Positions 1 to 8,522 of a stretch of 36,530 bases of DNA are shown piece by piece (the first letter of the stretch is position 1; each line of letters starts with the position of its first letter). Both the position numbers and the translations under genes were made by a program. The notes below the pieces were generated by a model. It worked only from the letters and a program-made list of their open reading frames with translations, had not been told where the DNA came from and searched no databases. Source of the stretch: Chlorobium sp. (GTDB lineage: Bacteria > Bacteroidota > Chlorobiia > Chlorobiales > Chlorobiaceae); assembly GCA_005843825.1 (NCBI GenBank), contig SZXX01000036.1:1-36530 (forward strand), written 5' to 3'.

Positions 1-414
1 CCATTTTACGGGCTCACGTCCGGTGATCCTGATCGGCTTGAATTCAGCGTTGGCAGGCATGAGATAGATGCCGTCTTCCTTCAACGCCAGACGCTTCAGA
101 GTAAACTCACCGTCTATGAAGCAGACGGCAATATCCCCGTCTTTCGGCTCAAGCGCCTTGTCGATAACCAGCAGGTCACCATCTGCTATACCGGCATCAA
201 TCATTGAGTGCCCTTTCACTCTTGCGTAGAAGGTGGCTTCAGGATGCCTGATTAGCTCTTTATTGAGGTCAAGGGCCATCTCGATATAGTCTTCAGCAGG
301 CGAAGGAAATCCAGCAGAGACCGGAGAGCCTGCAAACGGAAGCTTGAGTTCGGTTGTGAAATCCGGAGTGTAGAATTCGAGTACAGGGCCGGAATGTATT
401 CTGGAGAGTCGCAT
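1..414 (-). CDS. umuD: UmuD-like SOS mutagenesis protein, partial (3' end outside window)
   Basis: The reverse strand is open from an ATG at 414 to the window edge, giving 138 residues of a family that is about 139-145 residues long, so only the last few residues are missing. The protein is an S24-family self-cleaving serine protease that becomes UmuD', a subunit of translesion polymerase V. An Ala34-Gly35 bond followed by FPSPAEDY matches the UmuD autocleavage site. Ser70 in GHSMID and Lys107 in FTLKRL form the Ser/Lys dyad, with the 37-residue spacing of E. coli UmuD. The close match around the cleavage site separates it from LexA, and there is no N-terminal DNA-binding domain. umuC would be expected just beyond the left edge (inference). 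No classical CTGT-N8-ACAG LexA box or strong ribosome binding site was seen upstream. Confidence 0.93.
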   Translation of the reverse strand, partial: MRLSRIHSGPVLEFYTPDFTTELKLPFAGSPVSAGFPSPAEDYIEMALDLNKELIRHPEATFYARVKGHSMIDAGIADGDLLVIDKALEPKDGDIAVCFIDGEFTLKRLALKEDGIYLMPANAEFKPIRITGREPVKW

Positions 415-474
415 GAAATACCAACTAATTTTTGGGTGCAATATAGTGAAAAGAAGTGGGCTGTGGGCTTCTTA

Positions 475-533
475 GTGCTGAGTTAAGAAAGATAGAGAGA
501 GAGAGAATGTGACCTATAGGACCTATAGGACTC
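475..533 (+). repeat. Composite intergenic repeat, copy A
   Basis: A GTGCTGAGTTAAGAAAGATAG-type lead (475-495) is followed by an AG dinucleotide run and then a decamer array CCTATAGGAC/CTATAGGACT (511-532). The array ends 4 bases before the stop codon of the minus-strand efflux pump gene. Same orientation as the other copies in the window. Confidence 0.8.
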
Positions 534-536
534 ACT

Positions 537-3500
537 TCACTCTTCCCTCTCAAACCAGCTGTAAACCGAAGGAATAACCAATAACGTCAGCAAAGTTGAA
601 GTAATAAGCCCACCCACAACAACCGTTGCCAGCGGCTTTTGTATCTCCGAACCGGCTCCGCTGGCAAGCAGCATAGGCATAAGGCTGAAAATCGCAATTG
701 ATGCCGTCATCAACACCGGTCGTAATCGGTCAAGGCTCCCTTTCCTGATCGCATCCTGCTGGCCATATCCCTCTTCGCGCAATTGTGCAATACGCGATAC
801 CAGAACAAGTCCATTCAGAACTGCAACACCAAACAGCACCACAAAGCCAACCGAAGCCGGAACTGATAAATATTGCCCGGTAAAAAAGAGAGCAAAAATC
901 CCGCCAATCAAAGCAAATGGCAAATTCGAAATCACCAGCAATGCCAGGCGGAATGATTTGAACGTAACATATAAAAGGAGCAGAATTAACCCGATCGCAA
1001 CGGGCGCAATGATCATCAGTTTATTCATTGCCCGCTGCTGATTTTCAAATTGGCCACCCCAGGTCAAATAATATCCGGCTGGCAACTTGACTCTTTCCTT
1101 AATTTTCTGCTTTGCTTCCGCAACAAAACCACCAATATCCCTGCCGCTTATATTCATCTCCACACCGATTCTTCTGATGCCGTCCTGGCGGCTTATCTGA
1201 ACCGGCCCCTCAATCATTTTCACCTCAGCCAACTGTTCAAGCGGAATGTTCATGCCGGATTTTGTGGTAACCAGAATGTTTTTAATCGATTCCACAGAAT
1301 TTCTATGTTCTTCCGCCAGACGGATAGTGATATCAAAGCTCCGGTTCTCCTCATAAAATTTTGAAGCCGATTTACCGCCAACCGCTATCTCAATCACATG
1401 CTGAACATCACTGATATTCAAACCATACCGCGCAATTTTTGCCCGATCAATATTGATGGTCAGATAAGGCTGCCCCGACACCTTTTCAGCTACAAGGTCT
1501 GTTCCCCCTTTGATTGATGAAAGCACTTTGGCAATTTCAGCCGACTTTGCATTCAGCACATCAATATTTTCACCAAAAAGCTTTACAATCAATTGCGCAC
1601 GGGTTCCGGCAACCAGTTCATCAATCCTGCACTGAATCGGCTGACTGAATCCGAAACTGATCCCGGCAATCGACTCCAGAGATTGACGCATCTCATTGAT
1701 CAGATCCTCTTTCGATATATCCCGCTTCCACATACTTTTCGGCTTGAATATGCCCACATACCCGGTTTTATCCGACCCCCTTGTATCAAGAGCTACACCG
1801 GTCTGCCCTGTTCGCGATGTAACAATATCCAGTTCATCAAACCGCTTCAGCTTTGCGGCCACACGCTGGTTCACCTCCATGGCAGTGGCAAGAGAAACGC
1901 CGGGAAGCATCGATACATCCATATCAAACGAGCCTTCATCCATGGTCGGAATAAACTCCGTGCCTAACTTTGTCAAAACCAGTAGCGAAACAAAAAGGGT
2001 ACCGACAGCAACGCTCAGGATTTGCTTTCTATGATTCATTGCATACTCAAGAAGCGGCACATACCCTTTCAAGGCATAGCTCATCAACACACTCTCTTTT
2101 TCCTGCTGTGGCTTCAGAAACATTATGCATAGTGCCGGAATAACAAATACAGAGAGAAACAACGATGCCAGAAGAGCAATGGCAACAGTTACAGCTAAAG
2201 GCCCGAACATCTTGCCTTCAATACCCGCAAGCGAAAGAATGGGCAGGAAGGTGATGGCAATAATAAATTCCCCGAAAATACTCGGTTTTCTTACCTCCAT
2301 AACGGCCTTAAGCACGGTCTGTAACTTCGGATGTTTATCGTCAACTTCGCTTAAATGCCGCTGCACATTTTCAACCTGAATGATTGTTGTATCAATGATC
2401 ATTCCGATTGAAATTGCAAGCCCTCCAAGCGACATCAGATTTGCACTTATACCGGCAACCTTCATCACTATAAACGTGGCCAAAAGCGAAAGCGGCAGGG
2501 CGATCAGCACAACAAAACTTCCCCTGAAGCTGTTCAGCAGCAGATACAGAACAATCAGAACCAGCAGCGACCCCTCAATCAATGCCTTGTTAACGGTGCC
2601 GACGCTTGCATTCACAATATCACTTCTGTCATAATAGGGCACTATTTTTATGCCGGCAGGAAGGATGTTATTGTCATTGATCTCTTTAACTTTTTCCGCT
2701 ACCTGACGCACAACGTCACGACTGTTGGCGCCTCTCAGCATCATCACTATGCCACCCACAGCTTCATCTTTACCATTCTTCATGGCAGCGCCCATACGAA
2801 CAGCTTCCCCACTCTTGATCCGGGCAACTTCCCTGATGTATGTAGGTGTTCCCTGCTTGGACTTAAGAACAATATTTTCGATATCGCTGATATCTTTTAT
2901 CAACCCGACTCCGCGGACGATATATTGATCTGAATACCGTTCGAGAAGATTTCCGCCGACATTTTGATTATTATTTTCCACGGCCGCAAAAACATCCTCA
3001 ACGGTCAACCCATAGTTTACAAGCTGTTCCGGCGACACAATCACCTGATACTCTTTGAAATACCCTCCAAACGAATTGATTTCATTAACACCAGCAACGC
3101 TTTTCAGTTGCGGAGTCACAATCCACTCCTGAATAGTCCTTAAATTTGTCAGGTAACTTTTCTTTTGCAGAGGATCTTTGGGCATATCGCCTTCAAGCGT
3201 ATACTGGTATATCTCGCCCATAGCAGTGCCAATTGGCCCCATGGCAACTTCAACACCTTTAGGCACCTTTTCTCTCGCTTCAGCTAAGCGTTCAAACACC
3301 AGCTGCCTGGCAAAATAAATATCAACATTATCCTTGAACACTATTGTGACAATAGAAAGGCCGAACTTTGTAACCGAACGCAACTGTTCAATATCGGGCA
3401 GGCCCCGCATTGCCATCTCAATCGGATAGGTAACATTACGCTCAATCTCAATTGCCGATAGGCCATCTGCACGACTGACAACTTCAACCTGAATATTGGT

Positions 3501-3626
3501 GACGTCCGGAAAAGCATCAATCGGCAGCCGGACGTAGGAATACAATCCGAAGGTGATAATCAACAGCGACAGAAGGAGGACAATCCCTCTACGCTGTAAT
3601 GTATAACTGATTATTTTTTCTAACAT
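537..3626 (-). CDS. Heavy-metal efflux RND transporter, CusA/CzcA family inner-membrane pump
   Basis: This 1029-residue protein is the normal length for the HME class of RND pumps, proton-driven trimers that export metal ions through a tripartite complex. It has an N-terminal membrane helix (LLLSLLIITFGLYSYV), the family stretch RLPIDAFPDVTN, a large periplasmic loop, a TM4 region GMIIDTTIIQVEN (Asp412, Glu419) expected to carry the proton relay, and a second matching half ending in VIPSVYSWF. In TM4 the first acidic residue of the CzcA-type D...D...E pattern is absent. This looks more like the CusA-type monovalent-metal pattern than the Zn/Co type, but the substrate cannot be fixed from sequence. 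The ATG overlaps the adaptor's stop by one base (TAATG), so translation is probably coupled. It is the last gene of a three-gene operon. Confidence 0.93.
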   Translation of the reverse strand: MLEKIISYTLQRRGIVLLLSLLIITFGLYSYVRLPIDAFPDVTNIQVEVVSRADGLSAIEIERNVTYPIEMAMRGLPDIEQLRSVTKFGLSIVTIVFKDNVDIYFARQLVFERLAEAREKVPKGVEVAMGPIGTAMGEIYQYTLEGDMPKDPLQKKSYLTNLRTIQEWIVTPQLKSVAGVNEINSFGGYFKEYQVIVSPEQLVNYGLTVEDVFAAVENNNQNVGGNLLERYSDQYIVRGVGLIKDISDIENIVLKSKQGTPTYIREVARIKSGEAVRMGAAMKNGKDEAVGGIVMMLRGANSRDVVRQVAEKVKEINDNNILPAGIKIVPYYDRSDIVNASVGTVNKALIEGSLLVLIVLYLLLNSFRGSFVVLIALPLSLLATFIVMKVAGISANLMSLGGLAISIGMIIDTTIIQVENVQRHLSEVDDKHPKLQTVLKAVMEVRKPSIFGEFIIAITFLPILSLAGIEGKMFGPLAVTVAIALLASLFLSVFVIPALCIMFLKPQQEKESVLMSYALKGYVPLLEYAMNHRKQILSVAVGTLFVSLLVLTKLGTEFIPTMDEGSFDMDVSMLPGVSLATAMEVNQRVAAKLKRFDELDIVTSRTGQTGVALDTRGSDKTGYVGIFKPKSMWKRDISKEDLINEMRQSLESIAGISFGFSQPIQCRIDELVAGTRAQLIVKLFGENIDVLNAKSAEIAKVLSSIKGGTDLVAEKVSGQPYLTINIDRAKIARYGLNISDVQHVIEIAVGGKSASKFYEENRSFDITIRLAEEHRNSVESIKNILVTTKSGMNIPLEQLAEVKMIEGPVQISRQDGIRRIGVEMNISGRDIGGFVAEAKQKIKERVKLPAGYYLTWGGQFENQQRAMNKLMIIAPVAIGLILLLLYVTFKSFRLALLVISNLPFALIGGIFALFFTGQYLSVPASVGFVVLFGVAVLNGLVLVSRIAQLREEGYGQQDAIRKGSLDRLRPVLMTASIAIFSLMPMLLASGAGSEIQKPLATVVVGGLITSTLLTLLVIPSVYSWFEREE

Positions 3627-4804
3627 TATGGCGCATCCCCTTCAAGTTCGCCTTTTTTCAGCTCTGACTTCAGAATAAACGAACCCCTGACGGCATAACG
3701 CTCCCCTTCGACGAGACCGGAAGTAATCTCAACCAGACCATCGGTAATGCTGCCAACTGCAACAGGACGTGCTGAAAAATCACTACCGTTTTTTGTGACA
3801 AACAGAACCTTTTTACCATCAACTTCCTGTAAAGCCTCTTCTGAAACAGCAATAACCGTTTCAGCTTGAGAAGTCTGGACAAGTTGAACAGTAGCAAACA
3901 TCTCCGGCTTCAATATTCGACCAGGATTTGGAACAGTCAAACGGGCCTTCACCGTATGAGTAGCGTCATCAACCATATCAGCGATATAGGTAATCCGGCC
4001 CTGCAACTCCTTGCCCGGCAAAGCCGCAACAGTAAAAACTGCTGCATGTCCTTTAACCACCTTGCTTATATCCTTTTCATTAATGTCCACCAGCACCCAT
4101 ACCGAAGAGAGATCGACAACAGTGAAAAGACTTTTTGAAGGATCGGACAACTCTCCAACGACAGCATGTTTCTCGGTTATAATGCCGCTGATTGGAGAGC
4201 GAACAATGAGATGTGGTTTCTTAAAGTTTACCGTTGTAAGGTCTGATTGCGAAACTCCATAAAGTGCCAGGCGCTCTTTGTTAGCCTGAAATTCAGTCTG
4301 CACAATCATCAACTCACTCTCTGCCTGCAAAAGCTCTTTACGAGCCGCAATTTTCTTTTCAACGAGGCTTTTGATCCTCTCCATGCTGGATTGAGCCAGT
4401 GCAACTTTTCTTTTTGACTGAAAATACCGACTCAAAGCATCACCCAGTTCGACACTTTCAATAACTGCCAGAGGCTGACCGCCCGAAACACTGTCACCCA
4501 GAGAAACCTTCACGGCACTGATTTTACCCTGTATATGCGGTGATACATGTGCCATGCCATCAGCATTGACTGCCACCTTTCCAGTAACATTGATCACCAT
4601 CCTCAATGGCTGTTTTTTTGCAACGACAACTGTCACGCCATTTTCTGCCTGCTTTTTGATGCCGATAGTGACGCTCCCCGGCTTCTGGTGAGCTTCTGAG
4701 ACATCTTTCTTTTCCACACTCCTACTGCTGTTTGAGCGATACAGCACCCCCCCTCCCACAGCAACAGCAAAGAGAATTCCTGCAATGACGGCATTCCTGT
4801 TCAC
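3626..4804 (-). CDS. Periplasmic adaptor (membrane fusion protein) of the RND metal efflux pump, CusB/CzcB family
   Basis: This 392-residue protein has one N-terminal membrane segment (AVIAGILFAVAVGGGVLY). It is followed by a lipoyl/barrel-sandwich region (VSPHIQGKISAVKVSLGDSV), a coiled-coil hairpin (roughly residues 125-180), the second lipoyl half (LIVRSPISGIITEKHAVVGE) and a beta-barrel region with VWVLVDINEKDI and GRITYIADMVDDATHTVKAR, all typical of HME adaptors. It would bridge the inner-membrane pump to the outer-membrane channel. The start is GTG at 4804, inside a 4-base GTGA overlap with the upstream channel gene, which suggests translational coupling. No His- or Met-rich N-terminal metal-binding extension is visible. 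Confidence 0.92.
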   Translation of the reverse strand: MNRNAVIAGILFAVAVGGGVLYRSNSSRSVEKKDVSEAHQKPGSVTIGIKKQAENGVTVVVAKKQPLRMVINVTGKVAVNADGMAHVSPHIQGKISAVKVSLGDSVSGGQPLAVIESVELGDALSRYFQSKRKVALAQSSMERIKSLVEKKIAARKELLQAESELMIVQTEFQANKERLALYGVSQSDLTTVNFKKPHLIVRSPISGIITEKHAVVGELSDPSKSLFTVVDLSSVWVLVDINEKDISKVVKGHAAVFTVAALPGKELQGRITYIADMVDDATHTVKARLTVPNPGRILKPEMFATVQLVQTSQAETVIAVSEEALQEVDGKKVLFVTKNGSDFSARPVAVGSITDGLVEITSGLVEGERYAVRGSFILKSELKKGELEGDAP

Positions 4805-6087
4805 TGCACACCTCCCTGAAGATTGGTCGCCGATACTGATTCCAGTTTAATAAAGGCCACGCGCCTGGCGTGTAAAGCCGAAAGATAGGTTTCGTGCACT
4901 TCTAAGAATTTTTTCTGTTGATCTGTTACCGAAAGAATCCCTACTTCACCGACTCGATAAGCTTCCTGAGTCAGCTTCAAATTCTCAGTCAATTGCGGAA
5001 TAATCCCTCGGTCAAACAGTGAAACAATACGATCAGCCGATGAAAGACCAGCTATTGCAGCCTCTACTTCTGCCTTAATCGTCCTTTCTAACGCCTTACG
5101 TCTGTAATCTGCAGCATCAAGCAGTGCCTGAGCAGCACTCCTCCCGCCATTGTTACTGTCAAACACCGGTATCGGCACTGAGAGACGAAGCCCTAGAATC
5201 CTGTCACGGTTGATTGCCGACATCCCCCCAACCTCTACAGAATTCTTTTGCCATTGAGCAAAAATCCCAACCGTTGGATTGGGAAGGCCCTCAACCCTGG
5301 CAAGCCGATACTCAGTTTCTGCTTTCTCCCGTTCCACAGAGAGAGCAAGATAATCAGGGCGCAAGGAAAGCGATTTCTTTACGAGATCCTGAGTTTGTGG
5401 TGAAGGAACCGCCGAAGAAAGCTTGTCGGAAAGCACTATATCTCCCTCTTGCAAACCGGTCAGAGAGGCAATATTTATCCGAAGCGCCAACCTTGCCCGA
5501 TCAACCTCAAGCAACCGGTTTTCAGCCCTTGCCAGTTCGACTTTTGTAATGTTTAATTCAAGTTCAGGGATATCACCTGCTTTAAAACGCTCTCCAGCTA
5601 TGGCAGCCAGCTCACGGTTAAGATTCACCATATCTGCCGCAAGTTCATACCGTTGCTCACTCAACAGGTAATCCAGCAGCATAGTGGATATCTCCTCCTT
5701 CAGCAGCCGGGCGGCGTTATCCCGCTTCCGAACCATAGCTTCTGCCTCACGTTCTAACGCTTTCCGCCGAAGACGCAGTTTCCCATACAAAGAAAACTCC
5801 TGGCTTATGCCAATCGATGCCCCACCGGTGTCAGGACTGCCTGTCAAGGTTCCTGTCGAACCTTCTAACTCCAGCGTCGGGTTACTTGGAGTACCCGCCT
5901 GTACAGCAAGCGATTTTTTTGCTTTTGCTTCATTGTCCAAAGCCGAAAGCTCCGCGCTATACTGCAGGGCAAACGCAACTATATCATTGATACTCCGGGG
6001 AACAGCTTCAGCACGCAACGAAAAACAGCCAACCCCCATCAAAAAAAAAGTAAAAAAAACAAAGCGACCAACCCAAAATCCACTCAT
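4801..6087 (-). CDS. TolC/CusC-family outer-membrane efflux channel
   Basis: Outer-membrane factor of the same efflux system. I chose the ATG at 6087 because it begins a good signal peptide: MSGFWVGRFVFF..., a hydrophobic core, then an AxA-type cleavage site LRAEA before VPRSIND. An in-frame TTG at 6177 would add 30 hydrophobic residues in front and is less likely. The mature part has two repeats of long alpha-helices joined by strand segments such as ELEGSTGTLTGS and TVGIFAQWQ, as expected of the duplicated OEP fold. Length is about 428 residues from the chosen start. First gene of the operon; its 3' end overlaps the adaptor by 4 bases. No N-terminal lipobox Cys is present, unlike CusC and some CzcC proteins. 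Confidence 0.88.
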   Translation of the reverse strand: MSGFWVGRFVFFTFFLMGVGCFSLRAEAVPRSINDIVAFALQYSAELSALDNEAKAKKSLAVQAGTPSNPTLELEGSTGTLTGSPDTGGASIGISQEFSLYGKLRLRRKALEREAEAMVRKRDNAARLLKEEISTMLLDYLLSEQRYELAADMVNLNRELAAIAGERFKAGDIPELELNITKVELARAENRLLEVDRARLALRINIASLTGLQEGDIVLSDKLSSAVPSPQTQDLVKKSLSLRPDYLALSVEREKAETEYRLARVEGLPNPTVGIFAQWQKNSVEVGGMSAINRDRILGLRLSVPIPVFDSNNGGRSAAQALLDAADYRRKALERTIKAEVEAAIAGLSSADRIVSLFDRGIIPQLTENLKLTQEAYRVGEVGILSVTDQQKKFLEVHETYLSALHARRVAFIKLESVSATNLQGGVQ

Positions 6088-6239
6088 AACAAATGTCGAT
6101 AGTATGTATAAAACAACAAGATATCCAACAACCCCAACCTTTTCAAAGCCGGAAAATAACCCTAAAAAATATACCAAAAATTAGCCCCCCCACTACCCAT
6201 CACCAACTCATAGGGCTTATAGCTGTACTTTGGAGGGTA

Positions 6240-6430
6240 TATCCGGGGAGAGAGATCCCTCACTGTGTATCGGGATAACAATTTGAGGAAAGTTTGCGCT
6301 GAATGGCGGCGCGGGTTTTTGCTGAGCGAACGGGGTGGATGATTCGCTTTCGCTCAGCATGAGAGCGGGTTGAATGCAGTTGGCAGTGAGGAGAAAGAGA
6401 GATCCCTCACTGCGTGTCGGGCTGAAAAAG
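6240..6430 (+). repeat. Cluster of three related REP-like repeat units (copy J)
   Basis: The gap 6088-6440, between the efflux operon and trxB, holds no convincing gene. It contains a unit AGAGAGATCCCTCACTG at 6249-6265, a close repeat of it at 6396-6412, and between them a variant TGGATGATTCGCTTTCGCTC at 6336-6355 followed by AGCATGA. Also present is GTTGAATGCAGT (6369-6380), repeated at 35645-35656. The flanking units resemble the GAGATTTCTCAC segment found at 22090, 29049 and 35596, and point the same way. Confidence 0.65.
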
Positions 6431-6440
6431 TGAAGAGGTG

Positions 6441-7376
6441 TCAGCGCATGGATTCCAGGAAGCGCTCGGCATCGACGGCTGCCATACATCCGGTTCCTAC
6501 TGCGGTGACGGCCTGGCGATAGGTAAAGTCCTGAACATCTCCACAGGCAAAAACACCGGGGACATTGGTTTCTGTCGATGATTTTTTTGTGAGAATATAG
6601 CCGTAGTCATCAGTATCGATCTGTCCGTTGAAGAGCTTTGAATTCGGCTCGTGACCAATAGCTAAAAAGACTCCATCACATGGGTGAATATGGAGTTCAC
6701 CGGTCTGCACATTTTTCAGGCGAATGCCGGTAACTTTTTGACCATCTCCGAGAATTTCATCAATTACCTGATTGACCATCGTGCTGATTTTCGCATTTTT
6801 ACGAGTACGGAGCGTCATTATTTTTGAGGCTCTGAACTCTTCGCGACGATGAACAAGAGTAACATGAGATGCGAATTTGGTCAGATAGAGGGCTTCTTCC
6901 ATTGCTGTATCTCCCCCACCAACAACAACGATATTACAATCACGGAAGAAAAATCCATCACAGGTCGCACAGGCTGATACGCCTTTACCTCGATAACGGT
7001 TTTCAGACTCTATGCCGAGCCATTTTGCGTTTGCTCCAGTCGCAATAATCAGCGAGCGGGTAAAATATTCTCGACCATCATCAAGCGTAAGACAGAACGG
7101 GCTTCTTGAAAGATCTACTTCAGTCACACTGCCACTGATAAACTCTGCGCCGAATTTGGTCGCCTGATCGCGCATTTTTCCCATAAGTTCAGGTCCACGG
7201 ATTCCTTCAGGAAAGCCGGGGAAATTTTCAATCTCTGTGGTGATCATAAGCTGGCCGCCCGGCTGGAATCCATCGATGACGAGCGGTTTGAGGTTTGCCC
7301 GTCCAGTATAGATGGCCGCCGCATATCCGGCAGGTCCGGTTCCCATGATGATTATATCGCGTACTTCAGAGTCCAT
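6441..7376 (-). CDS. trxB: Thioredoxin reductase (NADPH, FAD-dependent)
   Basis: This 311-residue low-molecular-weight thioredoxin reductase transfers electrons from NADPH through FAD and a redox disulfide to thioredoxin in the cytoplasm. Visible motifs are the N-terminal FAD Rossmann motif GTGPAGYAAA, the redox pair Cys136/Cys139 in ACATCDG, the NADPH-binding motif VVGGGDTAMEEA, and the C-terminal FAD motif GVFACGDVQD followed by YRQAVTAVGTGCMAA. Length is normal. It lies 89 bases downstream of a thioredoxin gene on the same strand, so the pair is probably a trxA-trxB operon. A strong hairpin sits in the spacer. Confidence 0.96.
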   Translation of the reverse strand: MDSEVRDIIIMGTGPAGYAAAIYTGRANLKPLVIDGFQPGGQLMITTEIENFPGFPEGIRGPELMGKMRDQATKFGAEFISGSVTEVDLSRSPFCLTLDDGREYFTRSLIIATGANAKWLGIESENRYRGKGVSACATCDGFFFRDCNIVVVGGGDTAMEEALYLTKFASHVTLVHRREEFRASKIMTLRTRKNAKISTMVNQVIDEILGDGQKVTGIRLKNVQTGELHIHPCDGVFLAIGHEPNSKLFNGQIDTDDYGYILTKKSSTETNVPGVFACGDVQDFTYRQAVTAVGTGCMAAVDAERFLESMR

Positions 7377-7394
7377 GCTTATTTTTTTGATAGA

Positions 7395-7449
7395 GTTACA
7401 GGGAGGAGATTCCGTCTAACCCGAAGCCAGGCCGGAATAGACGGGTAAC
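7395..7449 (-). other. Two-part hairpin in the trxA-trxB spacer
   Basis: Arms GTTAC (7395-7399) plus CCGTCTA (7412-7418) pair exactly with TAGACGG (7438-7444) plus GTAAC (7445-7449). A smaller internal stem is possible. No T-run follows on the minus strand, so it is not a standard terminator. RNA processing, partial attenuation or mRNA stabilisation between trxA and trxB are possible roles (inference). Confidence 0.5.
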
Positions 7450-7465
7450 TTGTCATAATGATCAT

Positions 7466-7795
7466 TCAGTTGAGATGCTCATCAATTTTTTTTGAGATCT
7501 GGTTTTTCGGCAGGGCTCCCAGCATTTGATCAACAACCTTGCCATTTTTAAACACAAGAAGAGCGGGAATACTCCTGATGCCAAACTGTGCTGCAACTCC
7601 GGGGTTTTCATCAACATTAAGCTTTGCAATGACTGCCTTTCCTTCATAATCACCTGCAAGTTCTTCAATAACAGGTCCCAGCATCATGCAAGGGCCACAC
7701 CAGGTTGCCCAGAAATCCACCAGCGCAACTTTATCTGAGTCGAGAATCTCGGATTTGAAATTCACATCGGTTGCTGCAAGATATTTTCCACTCAT
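7466..7795 (-). CDS. trxA: Thioredoxin 1 (trxB-proximal copy)
   Basis: A 109-residue classical thioredoxin with the active-site WCGPC (Cys33, Cys36), preceding VALVDFWA, and the cis-proline loop SIPALLVFKNG. It reduces protein disulfides and is recharged by the adjacent thioredoxin reductase. It differs from the second thioredoxin just upstream at about 14 of 109 positions, so the two arose by tandem duplication. Likely cotranscribed with trxB. Confidence 0.97.
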   Translation of the reverse strand: MSGKYLAATDVNFKSEILDSDKVALVDFWATWCGPCMMLGPVIEELAGDYEGKAVIAKLNVDENPGVAAQFGIRSIPALLVFKNGKVVDQMLGALPKNQISKKIDEHLN

Positions 7796-7929
7796 AGTAA
7801 TTGTGTTCCGTTAAATTAGTAAAAGTAAATAAAGATCATAGCAATGTTACTGTTACAAATATATCGTCACATACCTTTAAAAGCTCTAAATGCAAGCTTA
7901 AAAATTTCTTAAAAAGGAAGAGGGCGGGG

Positions 7930-8026
7930 AATAGGGCCTATAGGACCTATGGGACTTATAGGACTTATAAGCTGGAGGGACTATCGGTGAAAAAAGTGCT
8001 GAGTGAAGAAAGATAGCAGCGGGCAG
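7930..8026 (+). repeat. Composite intergenic repeat, copy B
   Basis: GAATAGGGCCTATAGGAC opens a run of about four decamer units (7934-7970). AGCTGGAGGG comes next, then GTGCTGAGTGAAGAAAGATAG (7996-8016) and GGGCAGT. It lies between the two tandem thioredoxin genes and reads on the plus strand, opposite to both genes. Confidence 0.8.
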
Positions 8027-8045
8027 TATCAAGAACTGCCATAGA

Positions 8046-8067
8046 TCCCGGCACAGGAACCGGGATA
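8046..8067 (-). other. Hairpin downstream of thioredoxin 2
   Basis: ATCCCGG and CCGGGAT form a perfect 7-bp stem with an 8-base loop just 3' of the second thioredoxin gene. Outer TCAAG/CTTGA arms can extend it. It sits at the same place relative to its gene as the hairpin between thioredoxin 1 and trxB, and the sequence between each hairpin and its gene (ACGGGTnACTTG...) is also similar. No T-run follows on the minus strand. Confidence 0.4.
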
Positions 8068-8093
8068 ACGGGTGACTTGACACAATGAGCGTT

Positions 8094-8423
8094 TCAGCTG
8101 ATGTGCTCGTCGATTTTTTTTGAGATCTGGTTTTTCGGCAGAGCACCAAGCATCTGATCAACGACCTGACCGTTTTTGAACACAAGAAGGGAGGGGATGC
8201 TTCTGATGCCGTACTGTGCTGCTGTAGCAGGATTTTCGTCAACATTGAGCTTTGCAATGACTGCCTTTCCTTCGTAATCACCTGCAAGCTCTTCAATAAC
8301 CGGACCGAGCATCATGCAAGGGCCACACCATGCCGCCCAGAAGTCGACCAAGGCAACTTTATCTGATTCAAGGATCTCTTTCTGAAAATTCTGGTCGGTT
8401 GCTACAAAATATTTTCCGCTCAT
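8094..8423 (-). CDS. trxA: Thioredoxin 2 (tandem paralogue)
   Basis: A 109-residue thioredoxin with an intact WCGPC active site (Cys33, Cys36) and cis-proline loop SIPSLLVFKNG. About 87 percent identical to the neighbouring copy by direct residue count; most changes are in the first 19 residues and around the loop after NVDENP. Both catalytic centres are intact, so neither copy is obviously decaying. It lies downstream of dnaE on the same strand, but with a 99-base AT-rich gap, so it may have its own promoter. Confidence 0.97.
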   Translation of the reverse strand: MSGKYFVATDQNFQKEILESDKVALVDFWAAWCGPCMMLGPVIEELAGDYEGKAVIAKLNVDENPATAAQYGIRSIPSLLVFKNGQVVDQMLGALPKNQISKKIDEHIS

Positions 8424-8522
8424 TTTTATCTACCCCTTTGAATTAGTGAATGTTTAAACCTTACTATCCATACAATCGAACAGTGAAGAAAGTAATAAAA
8501 ATAATTTATTATTTATACCGGA

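Noticed and set aside
6217-6489. 90-codon minus-strand frame across the repeat trio
   Set aside because: It overlaps the 3' end of trxB and is composed mostly of repeat units, so it is probably a by-product.
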